A stretch of 64,000 bases of DNA. Source: Solibacillus sp. FSL W7-1436 (GTDB lineage: Bacteria > Bacillota > Bacilli > Bacillales_A > Planococcaceae). The stretch spans positions 439,501 through 503,500 of the forward strand of contig NZ_JBBOWV010000001.1 of the NCBI RefSeq assembly GCF_038007305.1. Direction: 5' to 3'. Below the pieces are notes generated by a model. It saw only the letters and a program-made list of their open reading frames with translations. It did no database searches and was not told the DNA's origin. Numbering within the stretch: the first letter of the stretch is position 1; the number at the start of each line of letters is the position of its first letter. A program made the translations under genes and the position numbers. Of this stretch, positions 52,304 through 61,728 are shown piece by piece.

Positions 52304-55009
52304 ATGAAGAAAAAACGTAAATTGGGCATCGGCTTCAAAATTACGAGTGGATATATTATTCTCATAGTATGTTTAATCGTTGCGGCGCTTGTCTTGAATA
52401 ATCAAATAACAAGTTTACAAACAGAACGGAATGGCATTATTAAATATGATTCTCAAATGCGTATGATGTCAAATAATCTGGAACGCCAAATTCTTAATAT
52501 GGAATCCTCTTTACATCGCTATTTAATTACAGACGATGAAACGCATTTAAATAAATTCAATGAAGAAATGGCAACATGGAAATCTTCCTATGATGAGTTA
52601 AACACCATTGTAAATGAATTTTCAAGCGGTCAGCAACAGCTGGAAGTAGTCCATAGCGGTATCGTAGACTGGATTCAAAATACCGGTCAACCTCTCATGA
52701 ATGCGATAATTGCTAATGATAACGAAGAAATACTTTCAATGTTCGATGGTGTTGAAAGCAGCTTGGCAATTAGTAACCTGCAGCAAGATTTCACCACTTT
52801 CCGTACATTTGAAACAGAAGCGATTCAAGCAAAAGTTACTGAACTTAATGATGAAAACACGGCATTAACGTATAGTCTTTTTGCAATCTTAACGTTAATT
52901 GCGACAGTAACGATCGTTATTTTCACAATTATTTCACGTAATATTGCCGGATCGATCAACGAAGTAACCGAAGCGATTCAGGATATGAATGCTTCCGACG
53001 GTAAAGTACGAAAACGTATAACTGCCAAAACGAATGATGAAGTAAAAGACCTTGTACTGGCGACGAATTCCCTTCTTACAACTATGGAAAACCGTCAATG
53101 GTACCAAACGAACTTGGCCGAAGTTGTAACAGCCTACCAAGGTGTCGATACACTGGATGAATTGGGTGAAGTACTGCTTAAATCATTAACGACTCGTACA
53201 CATTCGGTATACGGCGCATTTTACATTCAGGATATCCGCAACCATAACAAGTTCAATAAAATTTCTGCCTTTGCGGAAACGGGCGATGATGTAGGACGTG
53301 ACAGCTTTGAAGTTGGACAAGGCTTCATCGGTCAGAGTGTAAAAGAAAAACGGATTTTAGGCTATGACAACAAAGATAACAGCTTCCATTACTTGGAAAC
53401 ATCACTTGGAAATATTCCGATTTCGAACGGTATTATCGTTCCTGTACTTTTCGGAAAAGAAGTCGTGGCTGTTTTTGAACTGGCGTCACTTAAGCCCTAT
53501 AGCCAACAGCAACGTGATTTAATTAAAGAAGTGGTTGTACATCTAGGTGTAACAATCAACAGTATTATTGGACGTATGGAAGTTGTTCGTCTATTAAATG
53601 AATCGCAGGCTATGACCGAAGAATTGCAAGTTCAGTCAGAAGAGCTTCAAACGCAATCCGAAGAGCTGAAAATGCAAACAGAAGAACTGACAACTATTAA
53701 TGAACGTTTAGAAGAACGTACACGTGATGCGGAACAGAAAACGCATGAACTGGAAAAAGTGCAGGTAGAGCTGAAGCAGAGTGCAGAACAGCTGCGCCAA
53801 AGCTCAAATTACAAATCCGAGTTCCTTGCGAATATGTCCCATGAATTGCGTACACCGCTTAACAGTATTTTAATCTTGTCTGAAATGCTTGCGGAAAACC
53901 ATGAACAACATTTATCTGAAGACGAACTGGAATATGCAAAAGTTATCCATGATTCGGGTGAAGATTTACTGAACCTGATCAATGACATACTCGATTTATC
54001 GAAAGTTGAAGCAGGGAAAATGGATTTATGGTTCAGAGAGATGGACATTTATGAAATGCCACAGCATATTCAAAATTTATTCCAGCCGGTAGCGAATCAA
54101 AAAGGCCTGGAATTATCGGTGAATGTGGCAGAAAATCTTGCTGAAGTATTCCATACCGATGTAAAACGATTCCATCAAGTTTTAAATAATCTGCTTTCCA
54201 ACGCACTGAAATTTACTGAGAAAGGTTCGGTAACAGTGAAGGTTGACAAAGCACGCATAACACCTGCTATGAGACAGCTTAGCGACACATGGATTACGGT
54301 TAGTGTGACAGATACCGGTATCGGTATTCCGAAAAATAAACAAAACATCGTATTCGAATCGTTCCAGCAAGCGGACGGTGCTACTGTTCGCAAATATGGC
54401 GGAACAGGATTAGGTTTATCCATTTGCCGTGAAGTTACAAAACTTCTTGGTGGCTGGATTACGTTATCAAGTACGGAAGGTGAAGGCAGCACATTTACAG
54501 TGTACTTGCCAAGCTTACCTGAAGGAAACGCTGTACAATCGAACATTGCTGAACAGGAAGCCGTTTATACAGAAGTCGCTCCGGCGGTTCCGATGGGTGT
54601 ACCTAAATCGATATTTGATGAAAAGCATATTTTGATAGTTGATGATGATTACCGTAATATTTATGCGCTTCGTCAGGCATTGGAACATAAAGGTGTTCAC
54701 ATTATTGAAGCGTCCAACGGTGTGGAATGTCTCAATATTTTACAGACGGCGACACGCGTAGATGCTGTTCTGATGGATATTATGATGCCTGAAATGGACG
54801 GATATGAAACAATGGAGCGTATCCGCAAAGATTTACAATTATATGAGCTGCCGATTATTGCATTAACAGCAAAAGCGATGAAGCAAGACCAAGATCGTGC
54901 TTTTGAAGCAGGGGCTTCCGATTATATAAGTAAGCCTTTAAACTTGGAACAACTATTCTCCGTACTAACGGTATGGCTCACAAGTGGGGAACGTATACGA
55001 AATGTATAG
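52304..55009 (+). CDS. rsbK: hybrid sensor histidine kinase RsbK-like
   Basis: Sensor kinase of 901 residues: helix at about 11-30, an outside CHASE3-like sensor domain to about 185, a second helix near 190-210, HAMP, GAF-like domain (about 270-420), a long coiled coil with repeated QSEELQ/QTEELT heptads, HisKA with His 513 in NMSHELRTPLN, HATPase with GIGIPKNKQ and GGTGLGLSI, and a C-terminal receiver with Asp 825 (VLMDIMMPEMDG). This order and the neighbouring methyltransferase and REC-PP2C phosphatase match RsbK of the B. cereus sigma-B pathway, where methylation by RsbM tunes the kinase and the receiver passes phosphate to RsbY. The next gene overlaps by 8 nt. Confidence 0.87.
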   Translation: MKKKRKLGIGFKITSGYIILIVCLIVAALVLNNQITSLQTERNGIIKYDSQMRMMSNNLERQILNMESSLHRYLITDDETHLNKFNEEMATWKSSYDELNTIVNEFSSGQQQLEVVHSGIVDWIQNTGQPLMNAIIANDNEEILSMFDGVESSLAISNLQQDFTTFRTFETEAIQAKVTELNDENTALTYSLFAILTLIATVTIVIFTIISRNIAGSINEVTEAIQDMNASDGKVRKRITAKTNDEVKDLVLATNSLLTTMENRQWYQTNLAEVVTAYQGVDTLDELGEVLLKSLTTRTHSVYGAFYIQDIRNHNKFNKISAFAETGDDVGRDSFEVGQGFIGQSVKEKRILGYDNKDNSFHYLETSLGNIPISNGIIVPVLFGKEVVAVFELASLKPYSQQQRDLIKEVVVHLGVTINSIIGRMEVVRLLNESQAMTEELQVQSEELQTQSEELKMQTEELTTINERLEERTRDAEQKTHELEKVQVELKQSAEQLRQSSNYKSEFLANMSHELRTPLNSILILSEMLAENHEQHLSEDELEYAKVIHDSGEDLLNLINDILDLSKVEAGKMDLWFREMDIYEMPQHIQNLFQPVANQKGLELSVNVAENLAEVFHTDVKRFHQVLNNLLSNALKFTEKGSVTVKVDKARITPAMRQLSDTWITVSVTDTGIGIPKNKQNIVFESFQQADGATVRKYGGTGLGLSICREVTKLLGGWITLSSTEGEGSTFTVYLPSLPEGNAVQSNIAEQEAVYTEVAPAVPMGVPKSIFDEKHILIVDDDYRNIYALRQALEHKGVHIIEASNGVECLNILQTATRVDAVLMDIMMPEMDGYETMERIRKDLQLYELPIIALTAKAMKQDQDRAFEAGASDYISKPLNLEQLFSVLTVWLTSGERIRNV

Positions 55010-55817
55010 AAAAAAGTTAGAAATACGCTTACTATTAGAAGCGATTTACACATTATCAGGGTTTGACTTCCGAAAGTATAATCAACAATCAATTTTACGT
55101 CGCATTGAGCATCGCATGCGGATCAACAATTTTTCATCGATCTCTCAATTAACCGAATCGATTATTTACGATAAAGAGTTATTGAAAGTGCTGCTGAACG
55201 ATTTTTCGATTAATGTAACGGAAATGTTCCGGGACCCCTCTTTCTTCAGGGCGTTCCGCGAAGAGATCATACCGCAGCTGAAAGAGCTTGATAAAATACG
55301 GATATGGCATGCAGGCTGTGCAACTGGCGAAGAGGTTTATTCAATGGCCATCCTGCTGCAGGAAGAAGGCTTGCTGAATCGTACGATAATGTATGCGACA
55401 GATATGAATGAAAATGCGCTGAAAAAAGCGGAACAGGGTGCCTTCCCTCTCCATAAAATGCAAGCCTATACGAAAAATTATATTTTAGCCGGCGGAACAG
55501 AAAGCTTTTCCCAATACTATAAAACGGATGACAGCTTCGCCACGTTTCAACCTTACTTAAGCGAAAATATCATGTTTGCCCAGCATAATCTGGCAACGGA
55601 TAAATCGTTTCAGGAATTTGATGTGATCATTTGCCGCAATGTGCTCATTTATTTTACACCTGAGCTGCAGCATGAAGTGCATCATCTCTTTTACGATAGC
55701 TTAGCAAGAAACGGATATCTGGGGTTGGGTGATAAGGAAACGTTGCAGTTTACTCCGCTCGTATCCAAATACCGCACCGTTAACGCAACAGAGCGCATCT
55801 ATCAAAAGAGATTTTAG
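55002..55817 (+). CDS. rsbM: CheR-type methyltransferase RsbM-like
   Basis: S-adenosylmethionine-dependent glutamate methyltransferase of 271 residues. The N-terminal CheR helical domain (GFDFRKYNQQSILRRIEHRM) is followed by the catalytic Rossmann domain, with IWHAGCATGEEVYSMAILL (SAM loop) and DVIICRNVLIYF. In B. cereus the equivalent enzyme methylates RsbK and dampens signalling; overlap with the kinase gene supports the same here. No chemotaxis genes are in the window. Start taken as ATG 55002, inside the kinase's last codons; a GTG 18 nt earlier is possible. Confidence 0.87.
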   Translation: MYRKKLEIRLLLEAIYTLSGFDFRKYNQQSILRRIEHRMRINNFSSISQLTESIIYDKELLKVLLNDFSINVTEMFRDPSFFRAFREEIIPQLKELDKIRIWHAGCATGEEVYSMAILLQEEGLLNRTIMYATDMNENALKKAEQGAFPLHKMQAYTKNYILAGGTESFSQYYKTDDSFATFQPYLSENIMFAQHNLATDKSFQEFDVIICRNVLIYFTPELQHEVHHLFYDSLARNGYLGLGDKETLQFTPLVSKYRTVNATERIYQKRF

Positions 55818-55851
55818 TAACTGTATTCGAATATGCAAGAATTGAAAAAAA

Positions 55852-55880
55852 GGCACATCTATTACGGATGTGCCATTTTT
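55852..55880 (+). terminator. terminator of rsbK-rsbM
   Basis: An 8-bp perfect stem (55852-55859 with 55867-55874), followed by ATTTTTATTTT. Confidence 0.83.
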
Positions 55881-55898
55881 ATTTTGGATTAAACAGCA

Positions 55899-55935
55899 AA
55901 AACCCAATTTTTCTACATACGAAAAATTGGGTTTT
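55899..55935 (-). terminator. terminator of rsbY
   Basis: A 15-bp perfect stem (55899-55913 with 55921-55935); either strand has a short T or A run, and it lies 19 nt after the rsbY stop codon. Confidence 0.83.
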
Positions 55936-55953
55936 CTATTTAAATTCAACTTA

Positions 55954-57090
55954 TTAACTATTGGCACGCAATAATAGAACACACATATCATCCGGCTGAT
56001 TATGCTGCTGTTCGCCCTTCACTAAATAGTCGATCGGTGAAATGTCCGTCGACCAGTGGTTACTAGCAATTTCACACAATTCTTTATCAGATTCTATTTC
56101 ACAAGGACCCATCGCTTCCAGAACACCGTCCGTAAACAGGACAATTTGGATGGACGAATTATATGGAATAATCGTCTTCTCAATTTTAATATCCTCAACA
56201 AATCCTACTGCATAACTCGTATGCGTAATGGGCACAGTCTTTTCGCCATCAACTAAAGCATAGCCTTTTGGATGGCCTGCATTGACGTATTCCACTGTTT
56301 TTTTCTTTGTATCGATAATAAAATACACGCCGGTGAAATAATACAATATATTTTCTTTTTCATTTTGCAGTAAATTCATATACCGATTCAACTCTGCAAT
56401 AACAAGCTCAGGGTCTGTCAGCTTTTTAATTGCCTCACGCAAAACAGATGAAATATACATACAAACAAGCGATGCGGACACCCCATGCCCCATCATATCC
56501 AATAACATGACAGCATAGCGATCTTCATCAAGCTTGTCCCAATAATATAAATCTCCTGCCAGATTCGATGATGGTAAATAAGAAGCGGTAATCGAAATAT
56601 TCGGTTCATGAACAGGTGGGCTTAAAAGACTTTGTTGGACACGGGCTGCCAGATCCAACTCTCTTTGGATAATCTTTTCCTGATTTGTATGCCAGTCCAG
56701 TTCTGATTTCAATCGCTTCCCTACACGTATACGGGCTAATAATTCTATTCGATTAATAGGTTTCGTTATGTAATCAATGCCGCCAACGTCCAAAGCTTCC
56801 GACAGCTTCGACTTATCTTCAAGAGCGGTCACGAAAATCACCTGGATATCTTTCCATTGTGGATTTTGTTTTAATATACGACAAGCTTCAATTCCATCCA
56901 TCTCCGGCATCATAACATCCAATAAAATAACATTAACGTCATAGCACTTAGGGGCATTGGATGGATCTAGGTAGTCAAACATTTCTTTTGCAGATTGTAC
57001 GGAAACAAACTTCTCATAACCATCACTTTTCAATATTTTTTCAATAACGAAGAGGTTAACTTGGTTATCGTCTACAACAAGAATGGTCAT
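55954..57090 (-). CDS. rsbY: response regulator with PP2C phosphatase output, RsbY-like
   Basis: Protein of 378 residues: a receiver domain (1-125) with phospho-acceptor Asp 58 in VILLDVMMPEMDG and the conserved Lys in DYITKPI, then an RsbU/SpoIIE-type PP2C phosphatase domain (about 160-378) with metal-binding motifs SNLAGDLYYWDKL, LLDMMGHGVSASL, LFTDGV and QPDDMCVLLLR. In B. cereus, RsbY dephosphorylates the anti-anti-sigma factor RsbV and so frees sigma-B. Convergent with rsbK-rsbM. The rsbV, rsbW and sigB genes are not in the window. Confidence 0.88.
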   Translation of the reverse strand: MTILVVDDNQVNLFVIEKILKSDGYEKFVSVQSAKEMFDYLDPSNAPKCYDVNVILLDVMMPEMDGIEACRILKQNPQWKDIQVIFVTALEDKSKLSEALDVGGIDYITKPINRIELLARIRVGKRLKSELDWHTNQEKIIQRELDLAARVQQSLLSPPVHEPNISITASYLPSSNLAGDLYYWDKLDEDRYAVMLLDMMGHGVSASLVCMYISSVLREAIKKLTDPELVIAELNRYMNLLQNEKENILYYFTGVYFIIDTKKKTVEYVNAGHPKGYALVDGEKTVPITHTSYAVGFVEDIKIEKTIIPYNSSIQIVLFTDGVLEAMGPCEIESDKELCEIASNHWSTDISPIDYLVKGEQQHNQPDDMCVLLLRANS

Positions 57091-57547
57091 TACATCAACT
57101 TCTCTCTACTTTTTTAGATAAAGCATAATTCATTGCCCGTTACACTTAATTATACAGAAAACGACAGGTAAATGAAATGAAGAGGCTTTTTTGTCGCTAT
57201 TTCAGTCTATAAGTCTCATTAACTTTGTACTATGTATAATATTAAGTAAACGATAGGCTTGTTCTGAAAGCTTCTACCTGTCTCTTTTTCTGCATGAACG
57301 AGCAGTACTTTATACCGAATAATTTATAATTATCCTCATATATGTTTCCCACAAAAGAGAGATGGGTAAACATATAAGTTATGTTTTTTTTGAGAAATAT
57401 TGCATAAAGTATTCTTTAAAGGGAACATAGGAAAAGGATAGGATGAATAATATTTTGGTTCATGCCTCTCCATATAATCTTATCTATTGCATTTACAAGA
57501 GTACCCATATTATGATGAGCATAATTTAAAGAAAAGGATTCGATTTG
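57091..57547. other. gene-free stretch upstream of rsbY and the YebE-like gene
   Basis: About 455 nt without an open frame worth reporting. A sigma-B-like promoter at 57344-57369 points to the right. A small hairpin with eight T (about 57369-57391) follows it and might stop or pause that transcript before the coding region. A TATAAT lies on the minus strand about 60 nt upstream of rsbY without a good -35. Confidence 0.5.
57344..57369 (+). promoter_or_regulatory. candidate sigma-B promoter
   Basis: GTTTCC (57344-57349), 14 nt, GGGTAA (57364-57369), close to GTTTAA-N12-15-GGGWAT. It lies 178 nt upstream of the YebE-like gene. A T-rich hairpin just downstream leaves it unclear whether it drives that gene or a short RNA. 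Confidence 0.48.
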
Positions 57548-58075
57548 ATGAAAGAAATTTTGCTTATTCTATTATTACAATTGCTCTATGTTCCTTTATT
57601 TACTCTGCGAACAATTTTTTTAGTTAAAAATATTACAACGCTCGCATCACTGATCGGAATTGTTGAAATGCTCATCTATGTGTTTGGTCTGTCTCTTGTT
57701 TTCAGCGGCGATCAAGGTTTTCTTGCAATGGTCGTGTATGCAGTCGGGTTTGGTCTAGGGATCATTATCGGGACGCGCATCGAGCAAAAGCTAGCGATTG
57801 GCTATATTTATGTAACGATCAATACACAAATCCGCAACGAAGAGCTGATCCAAGTTATGCGAAATGAAGGGTTTGCGGTAACGACATACGTGGGTGAAGG
57901 CCGGGATAGTCAACGATACAAATACGAAATTTTAACGAAACGGAATCGTGAAAAGGAACTATTTATGCTTGTTCAGCATCATGAGCCGTCAGCCTTTATA
58001 ATTTCTTATGAACCGAAGTCGTTTAAAGGTGGTTTCTTAGTCAAACGAATGAAGCAGCATAAGAAGCATAAATAA
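57548..58075 (+). CDS. YebE-like membrane protein (UPF0316/DUF2179)
   Basis: Protein of 175 residues: three membrane helices in the first 85 residues (LLLQLLYVPLFTLRTIFLV, a second with YVFGLSLVF, a third with YAVGFGLGIIIGTRIE) and a C-terminal DUF2179-like domain (YIYVTINTQIRNEELIQVMRNEGFAVTTYVGEG, given as a span). This is the layout of the B. subtilis YebE family, function unknown. The ATG at 57548 has AAAAGGA upstream; a TTG just before it is in frame. Ends in a strong hairpin. Confidence 0.83.
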   Translation: MKEILLILLLQLLYVPLFTLRTIFLVKNITTLASLIGIVEMLIYVFGLSLVFSGDQGFLAMVVYAVGFGLGIIIGTRIEQKLAIGYIYVTINTQIRNEELIQVMRNEGFAVTTYVGEGRDSQRYKYEILTKRNREKELFMLVQHHEPSAFIISYEPKSFKGGFLVKRMKQHKKHK

Positions 58076-58080
58076 AAAAG

Positions 58081-58122
58081 TCCAATGAAGAAAGTGCAGT
58101 GTAGCGCTCCCCCTTCATTGGA
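58081..58122. terminator. bidirectional terminator
   Basis: A 9-bp perfect stem (58081-58089 with 58114-58122), followed by TTTTTC, between convergent genes. Confidence 0.82.
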
Positions 58123-58131
58123 TTTTTCATT

Positions 58132-59088
58132 TTACTTCACTTTTTGAGCTGTTACTTTTTCCAGTTCCTGCCCTAAAAACTTAGCAAGCTGCAGCATTGC
58201 GTACTTTTCTTCTTTTGCCTCTGCATCCGAATTATAGTTCGTATTTGTATTGACATCATACGTAAATACTTCACCTTTTGCATTGCGGATGAATTCAATG
58301 CCTGCTACATCAATTCCGCTGTCTTTCAGGAAATTCGCATAGTTTTCAAGCAGCTTTGATTCGTTGTTTTCGACAATTTCGAATTTTGCACGCTGCTCTT
58401 TCGGCTCTTCCCCTACCGGACAGAATAGATCGCCAATTTGGCATACATCTGCTGGACAAAGCTCGAACCCTTCGGATGTGTCCACTTGTACAGAGTAGAA
58501 ATACTCGCCGCCAATAAATTCAACACGTGTAATATAAGATTCAGGCGACTCGATGTATTCCTGAATCAGCACAATGCCATCTACAGGCTCTTCATAATCC
58601 GGCTTCGCTAAATGCTCTTCCAATGCAGCGATTGAATAAAATAGCTGAACACCTAATCCTTTGCCTGCACGATTATGCTTCGTAATAAACGGTACGATAT
58701 TCAATGCTTTTGCAGCTTCAACAACTTGCTGTTTCCCAACGGCAGCAATTGTTTTCGGTGTCTTGATTCCGTGCTTTTCCAGTGCAGTATACTGCTTCAC
58801 TTTACTTAACTCTAAACGCAATGCATTACTGCCATTCAACACTTTTCTTCCGTGGAATTCCAGCCAGTCCAGCACTGCACCTGTCAGTTCAGGTGCGTAA
58901 CGGTGATCACGGGTATGTGAAGAGGCACTCATTCGATTATAAAATACACCTTCTGGAGGGGCCTCTGTTAAGTTAACAATCCCCTCGTCCAAATGCCATG
59001 ATTCATATGGTAAGTTTAATTCTTCTAAACGATTTACTAAGTGACGCGTCCAATCATCATTTTCATGGATTACATAGATTTTTGCCAT
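58132..59088 (-). CDS. RimK-like ATP-grasp ligase
   Basis: Cytoplasmic ATP-grasp enzyme of 318 residues that would join an amino acid or amine to a carboxylate. N-terminal domain starts KIYVIHENDDWTRHLV; ATP-grasp motifs are PFITKHNRAGKGLGVQLF (nucleotide Lys and flexible loop), IQEYIES and GIEFIRNAKGEVFTYDVNTNTNYN (metal-binding Asp/Asn). It resembles RimK/alpha-glutamate ligase-like proteins; substrate unknown. The ATG at 59088 has GGAGG 8 nt upstream; the frame extends five residues further. Monocistronic. Confidence 0.83.
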   Translation of the reverse strand: MAKIYVIHENDDWTRHLVNRLEELNLPYESWHLDEGIVNLTEAPPEGVFYNRMSASSHTRDHRYAPELTGAVLDWLEFHGRKVLNGSNALRLELSKVKQYTALEKHGIKTPKTIAAVGKQQVVEAAKALNIVPFITKHNRAGKGLGVQLFYSIAALEEHLAKPDYEEPVDGIVLIQEYIESPESYITRVEFIGGEYFYSVQVDTSEGFELCPADVCQIGDLFCPVGEEPKEQRAKFEIVENNESKLLENYANFLKDSGIDVAGIEFIRNAKGEVFTYDVNTNTNYNSDAEAKEEKYAMLQLAKFLGQELEKVTAQKVK

Positions 59089-59233
59089 CTGCCATTCCTC
59101 CAATATTCGTGCTTATGCTCTTACACAGAATTTTTCAACTTTAAAAATTATACTTTCATCATACATTAATTCATACGAAATTAGTAAGATTTATTATCGT
59201 GTAATTTATAAATTTTAGGCTGAAAATAATAAA

Positions 59234-59263
59234 AGAACTCCATAGCGTTAACTAAGGAGTTCT
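59234..59263 (-). terminator. terminator of the diguanylate cyclase gene
   Basis: An 8-bp perfect stem (59234-59241 with 59256-59263), followed on the minus strand by TTTTATTATTTT. It lies at the stop of the gene. Confidence 0.8.
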
Positions 59264-59264
59264 C

Positions 59265-60968
59265 TTAACGTGAATACTCTGCTACTTTATTGCGCCCTGC
59301 CTGTTTTGCTCCGATATACAGTGCACGGTCGGCATTGCGTAAAAGCCCTTTCGTTTCATCCGTGTCATCCGGGACATTTGAAACACCGATACTCACTGTA
59401 ATAAACACCAGCTCTTTCTGACCAGCTTCGGCTAAATCGGATTCAATTAAAAATGGTGTTACTTCTACACATTGACGAATTTCTTCACCTAATTGGACTG
59501 CCTCTTCCTTCGTCCTATGCGGTAAAAGCATGACAAATTCCTCTCCACCATACCTAGCTAAAACCGCTTCTTCCGGAACAAAGTTTTCTAATAGCTTAGC
59601 AAAATTTTGAAGGATGATATTTCCCGCATGATGGCCATACGTATCATTAATCCGTTTAAAATAATCAATATCCATCATTAATAATGAAAACTGAAGATGA
59701 GGATTCGCCTTAATCCGCTCTTGCTCTACCACTAGCATTTTATCTAAATAATGATAATTATATAGACCTGTCAATGCACATGTCTCACTTTTCTCAACTG
59801 CCGCGCTTAAGTATTTCGCTTTTTCCAGAGACACGGCAAAATACGTCGACAGTAAGTGAACGATATCCATCTGATACTTTTCAAATGCATTCTTTTTGCG
59901 TGCCGTTAAAATTAATGTTCCTTCCGTTTTTTGGTTACGGTGTATTGGAACAATCATGACACTATTCATATCAAGTGGGAGGAAATCCGGCGCACCTTCT
60001 TCCCACTCTTTTGCACTAGAGAATACCTTTTTGTCTTCTGTTTGGAAGCAAATATGAATAAATGAATCGCGGATTGAATCTGAATCAGCCTGAATTTCGA
60101 TATCTTTTCCATCTACTCTTGCACGCAAAATCACATATTTCCCTTGAATATTATCGACAAGATACATCGCATCATGTGCAAAGAGCTGACTCACCCGGTG
60201 CATAAACAGTTCAATAATTTGCTGGGCGCTTAATCTGTCTGCCAACTCATGACCAAACTCGCTTGCTTTACTGAGTGAATAGTTGACCCGTTCCGAAATA
60301 TTGTACATTTTTGCAACAAATGTTATCGCAAAAAAAGGAATACCGAGCAGGAAAATTGCTGGTGCACCTATATCATTAATCAGGATGACTAATGTAATGG
60401 CAAACGGGATCGTAATGGTTGCGCTGCCGTAATCCCATAATATATGTTCACTGAAAAACTTTTCGTTTTCACCTGTAAAGCGATCGCGTACATATAAAAT
60501 CGTATGGTTGATAAACAAATGGAACCCGACAAATACCGTTCCGTAAAGCAGTAAATGCGTTAAATTCGAATTCCCTACTTCAAACCCCGCTAAATGAACA
60601 ATGCCTGCAGCGAAAAAAGAAGTATAGGCAAACATCCAAGAAGTAAAGATGATTCGGTAAAACGCATCTTTATGGTTTCTCATCTGGTAAATAATCGGTA
60701 AAATACTTAATTGGACAATCAGCATTTCCGCCCCGACGCCATACAGCAAAAAGGCTGCCAATGTGACCCATTGTGAAAGAATAATCGTCGTGTTTCCAAT
60801 TTGGAATGGAATGGCTGTTGTGATGAGCGCGAATATCGATAAATAAACAAAAATTTCCCAGTCGATCGGCTGATTTGGAAACAGAAAATATAGGCCGTAC
60901 ATGAGGGGTAGCCCAGTAGCTAACCAAAGCAATAATACGTTCTTTTTCGTTCTTTGATTAAATTCCAT
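59265..60968 (-). CDS. membrane-bound diguanylate cyclase (GAF-GGDEF)
   Basis: Makes cyclic di-GMP from GTP; 567 residues. Six or seven helices in residues 10-215 form an integral sensor, followed by a GAF-like domain (about 240-385) and a GGDEF domain with active-site RYGGEEF near residue 473. MDIDYFKRINDTYGHHAGN (substrate-binding region) and VSIGVSNVPDD are also intact. The inhibitory I-site RxxD expected five residues before GGEEF is absent (VPEEAVLA instead), so product feedback may be missing. No EAL phosphodiesterase is nearby. The start ATG at 60968 follows GAGGGGGGGCC. Confidence 0.89.
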   Translation of the reverse strand: MEFNQRTKKNVLLLWLATGLPLMYGLYFLFPNQPIDWEIFVYLSIFALITTAIPFQIGNTTIILSQWVTLAAFLLYGVGAEMLIVQLSILPIIYQMRNHKDAFYRIIFTSWMFAYTSFFAAGIVHLAGFEVGNSNLTHLLLYGTVFVGFHLFINHTILYVRDRFTGENEKFFSEHILWDYGSATITIPFAITLVILINDIGAPAIFLLGIPFFAITFVAKMYNISERVNYSLSKASEFGHELADRLSAQQIIELFMHRVSQLFAHDAMYLVDNIQGKYVILRARVDGKDIEIQADSDSIRDSFIHICFQTEDKKVFSSAKEWEEGAPDFLPLDMNSVMIVPIHRNQKTEGTLILTARKKNAFEKYQMDIVHLLSTYFAVSLEKAKYLSAAVEKSETCALTGLYNYHYLDKMLVVEQERIKANPHLQFSLLMMDIDYFKRINDTYGHHAGNIILQNFAKLLENFVPEEAVLARYGGEEFVMLLPHRTKEEAVQLGEEIRQCVEVTPFLIESDLAEAGQKELVFITVSIGVSNVPDDTDETKGLLRNADRALYIGAKQAGRNKVAEYSR

Positions 60969-61186
60969 ACTGGCCCCCCCTCACCTTTAACTGAAATGTC
61001 TGACAACGCTAATTATATCATGTCTATTAAGGAATGTAGCATGTTTTACTTCCTAATTTTTTATTTCTATTATCCTAATATTTAGAGAATTGTTAGGTTT
61101 TTAGCTATAGCATACTGTAAAATAATAACATAATATTACGATTATTCAATAAAATTATTTGAATTTAGTCAATAAATGTAAATTAT

Positions 61187-61708
61187 TTATTTTGATTGTT
61201 GGATTACTTTTTCTACACTGTTCCATACATAAATCTCTTCATCTAATGTCTTACCTCCAATACTTAATTGAACCGTTTTGATATACTCAGCCCCATAATA
61301 TTGGTAAAACTGTTTTGTTTTATTGTCTGCTAATACATCCACATATATTTTTTGGTAGCCTTGTTCTAAAAAGGAAGTCATGATTTGATTTAATAGCTTT
61401 TTCCCAACGCTTTGGCCCTGCCATTCTTCAAGTAAATAAATCGAAGTTAAGTCACTTGCTCCAACCTCTTTATTTGTACTACGTGTACCCCCTGTGACAA
61501 AACCTATAATTTTATTTTCATTTTCTGCTACATAAATCGTATTCGTTTGATCTGAAATATTTTTTTCCCACAGTTTTGTACGTTGTTCATAGCTTAATCC
61601 ATCTAAAAAGCTTTGGGGGATAATGCCTTTATATGTACTTCTCCAACTATCAACATGCACTTTTGCAATCCCCGGTGCATCGCCTATATTTGCTTCTCGA
61701 AAATTCAT
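61187..61708 (-). CDS. GNAT acetyltransferase co-transcribed with the second HisRS
   Basis: Acetyl-CoA-dependent acetyltransferase of 173 residues with N-terminus NFREANIGDAPGIAKVHVDSWRSTY, a start common to RimI/YhbS-like GNATs. Acetyl-CoA-binding loop EEWQGQSVGKKLLNQIM and the later YVDVLADNKTKQFYQYYGAEYIKT complete the fold. AAGGGAAGAG precedes the ATG. It begins 20 nt after the HisRS stop, so both are one operon under the histidine leader. What it acetylates is unknown. Confidence 0.84.
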   Translation of the reverse strand: MNFREANIGDAPGIAKVHVDSWRSTYKGIIPQSFLDGLSYEQRTKLWEKNISDQTNTIYVAENENKIIGFVTGGTRSTNKEVGASDLTSIYLLEEWQGQSVGKKLLNQIMTSFLEQGYQKIYVDVLADNKTKQFYQYYGAEYIKTVQLSIGGKTLDEEIYVWNSVEKVIQQSK

Positions 61709-61728
61709 CCCATCTCTTCCCTTCTAAA

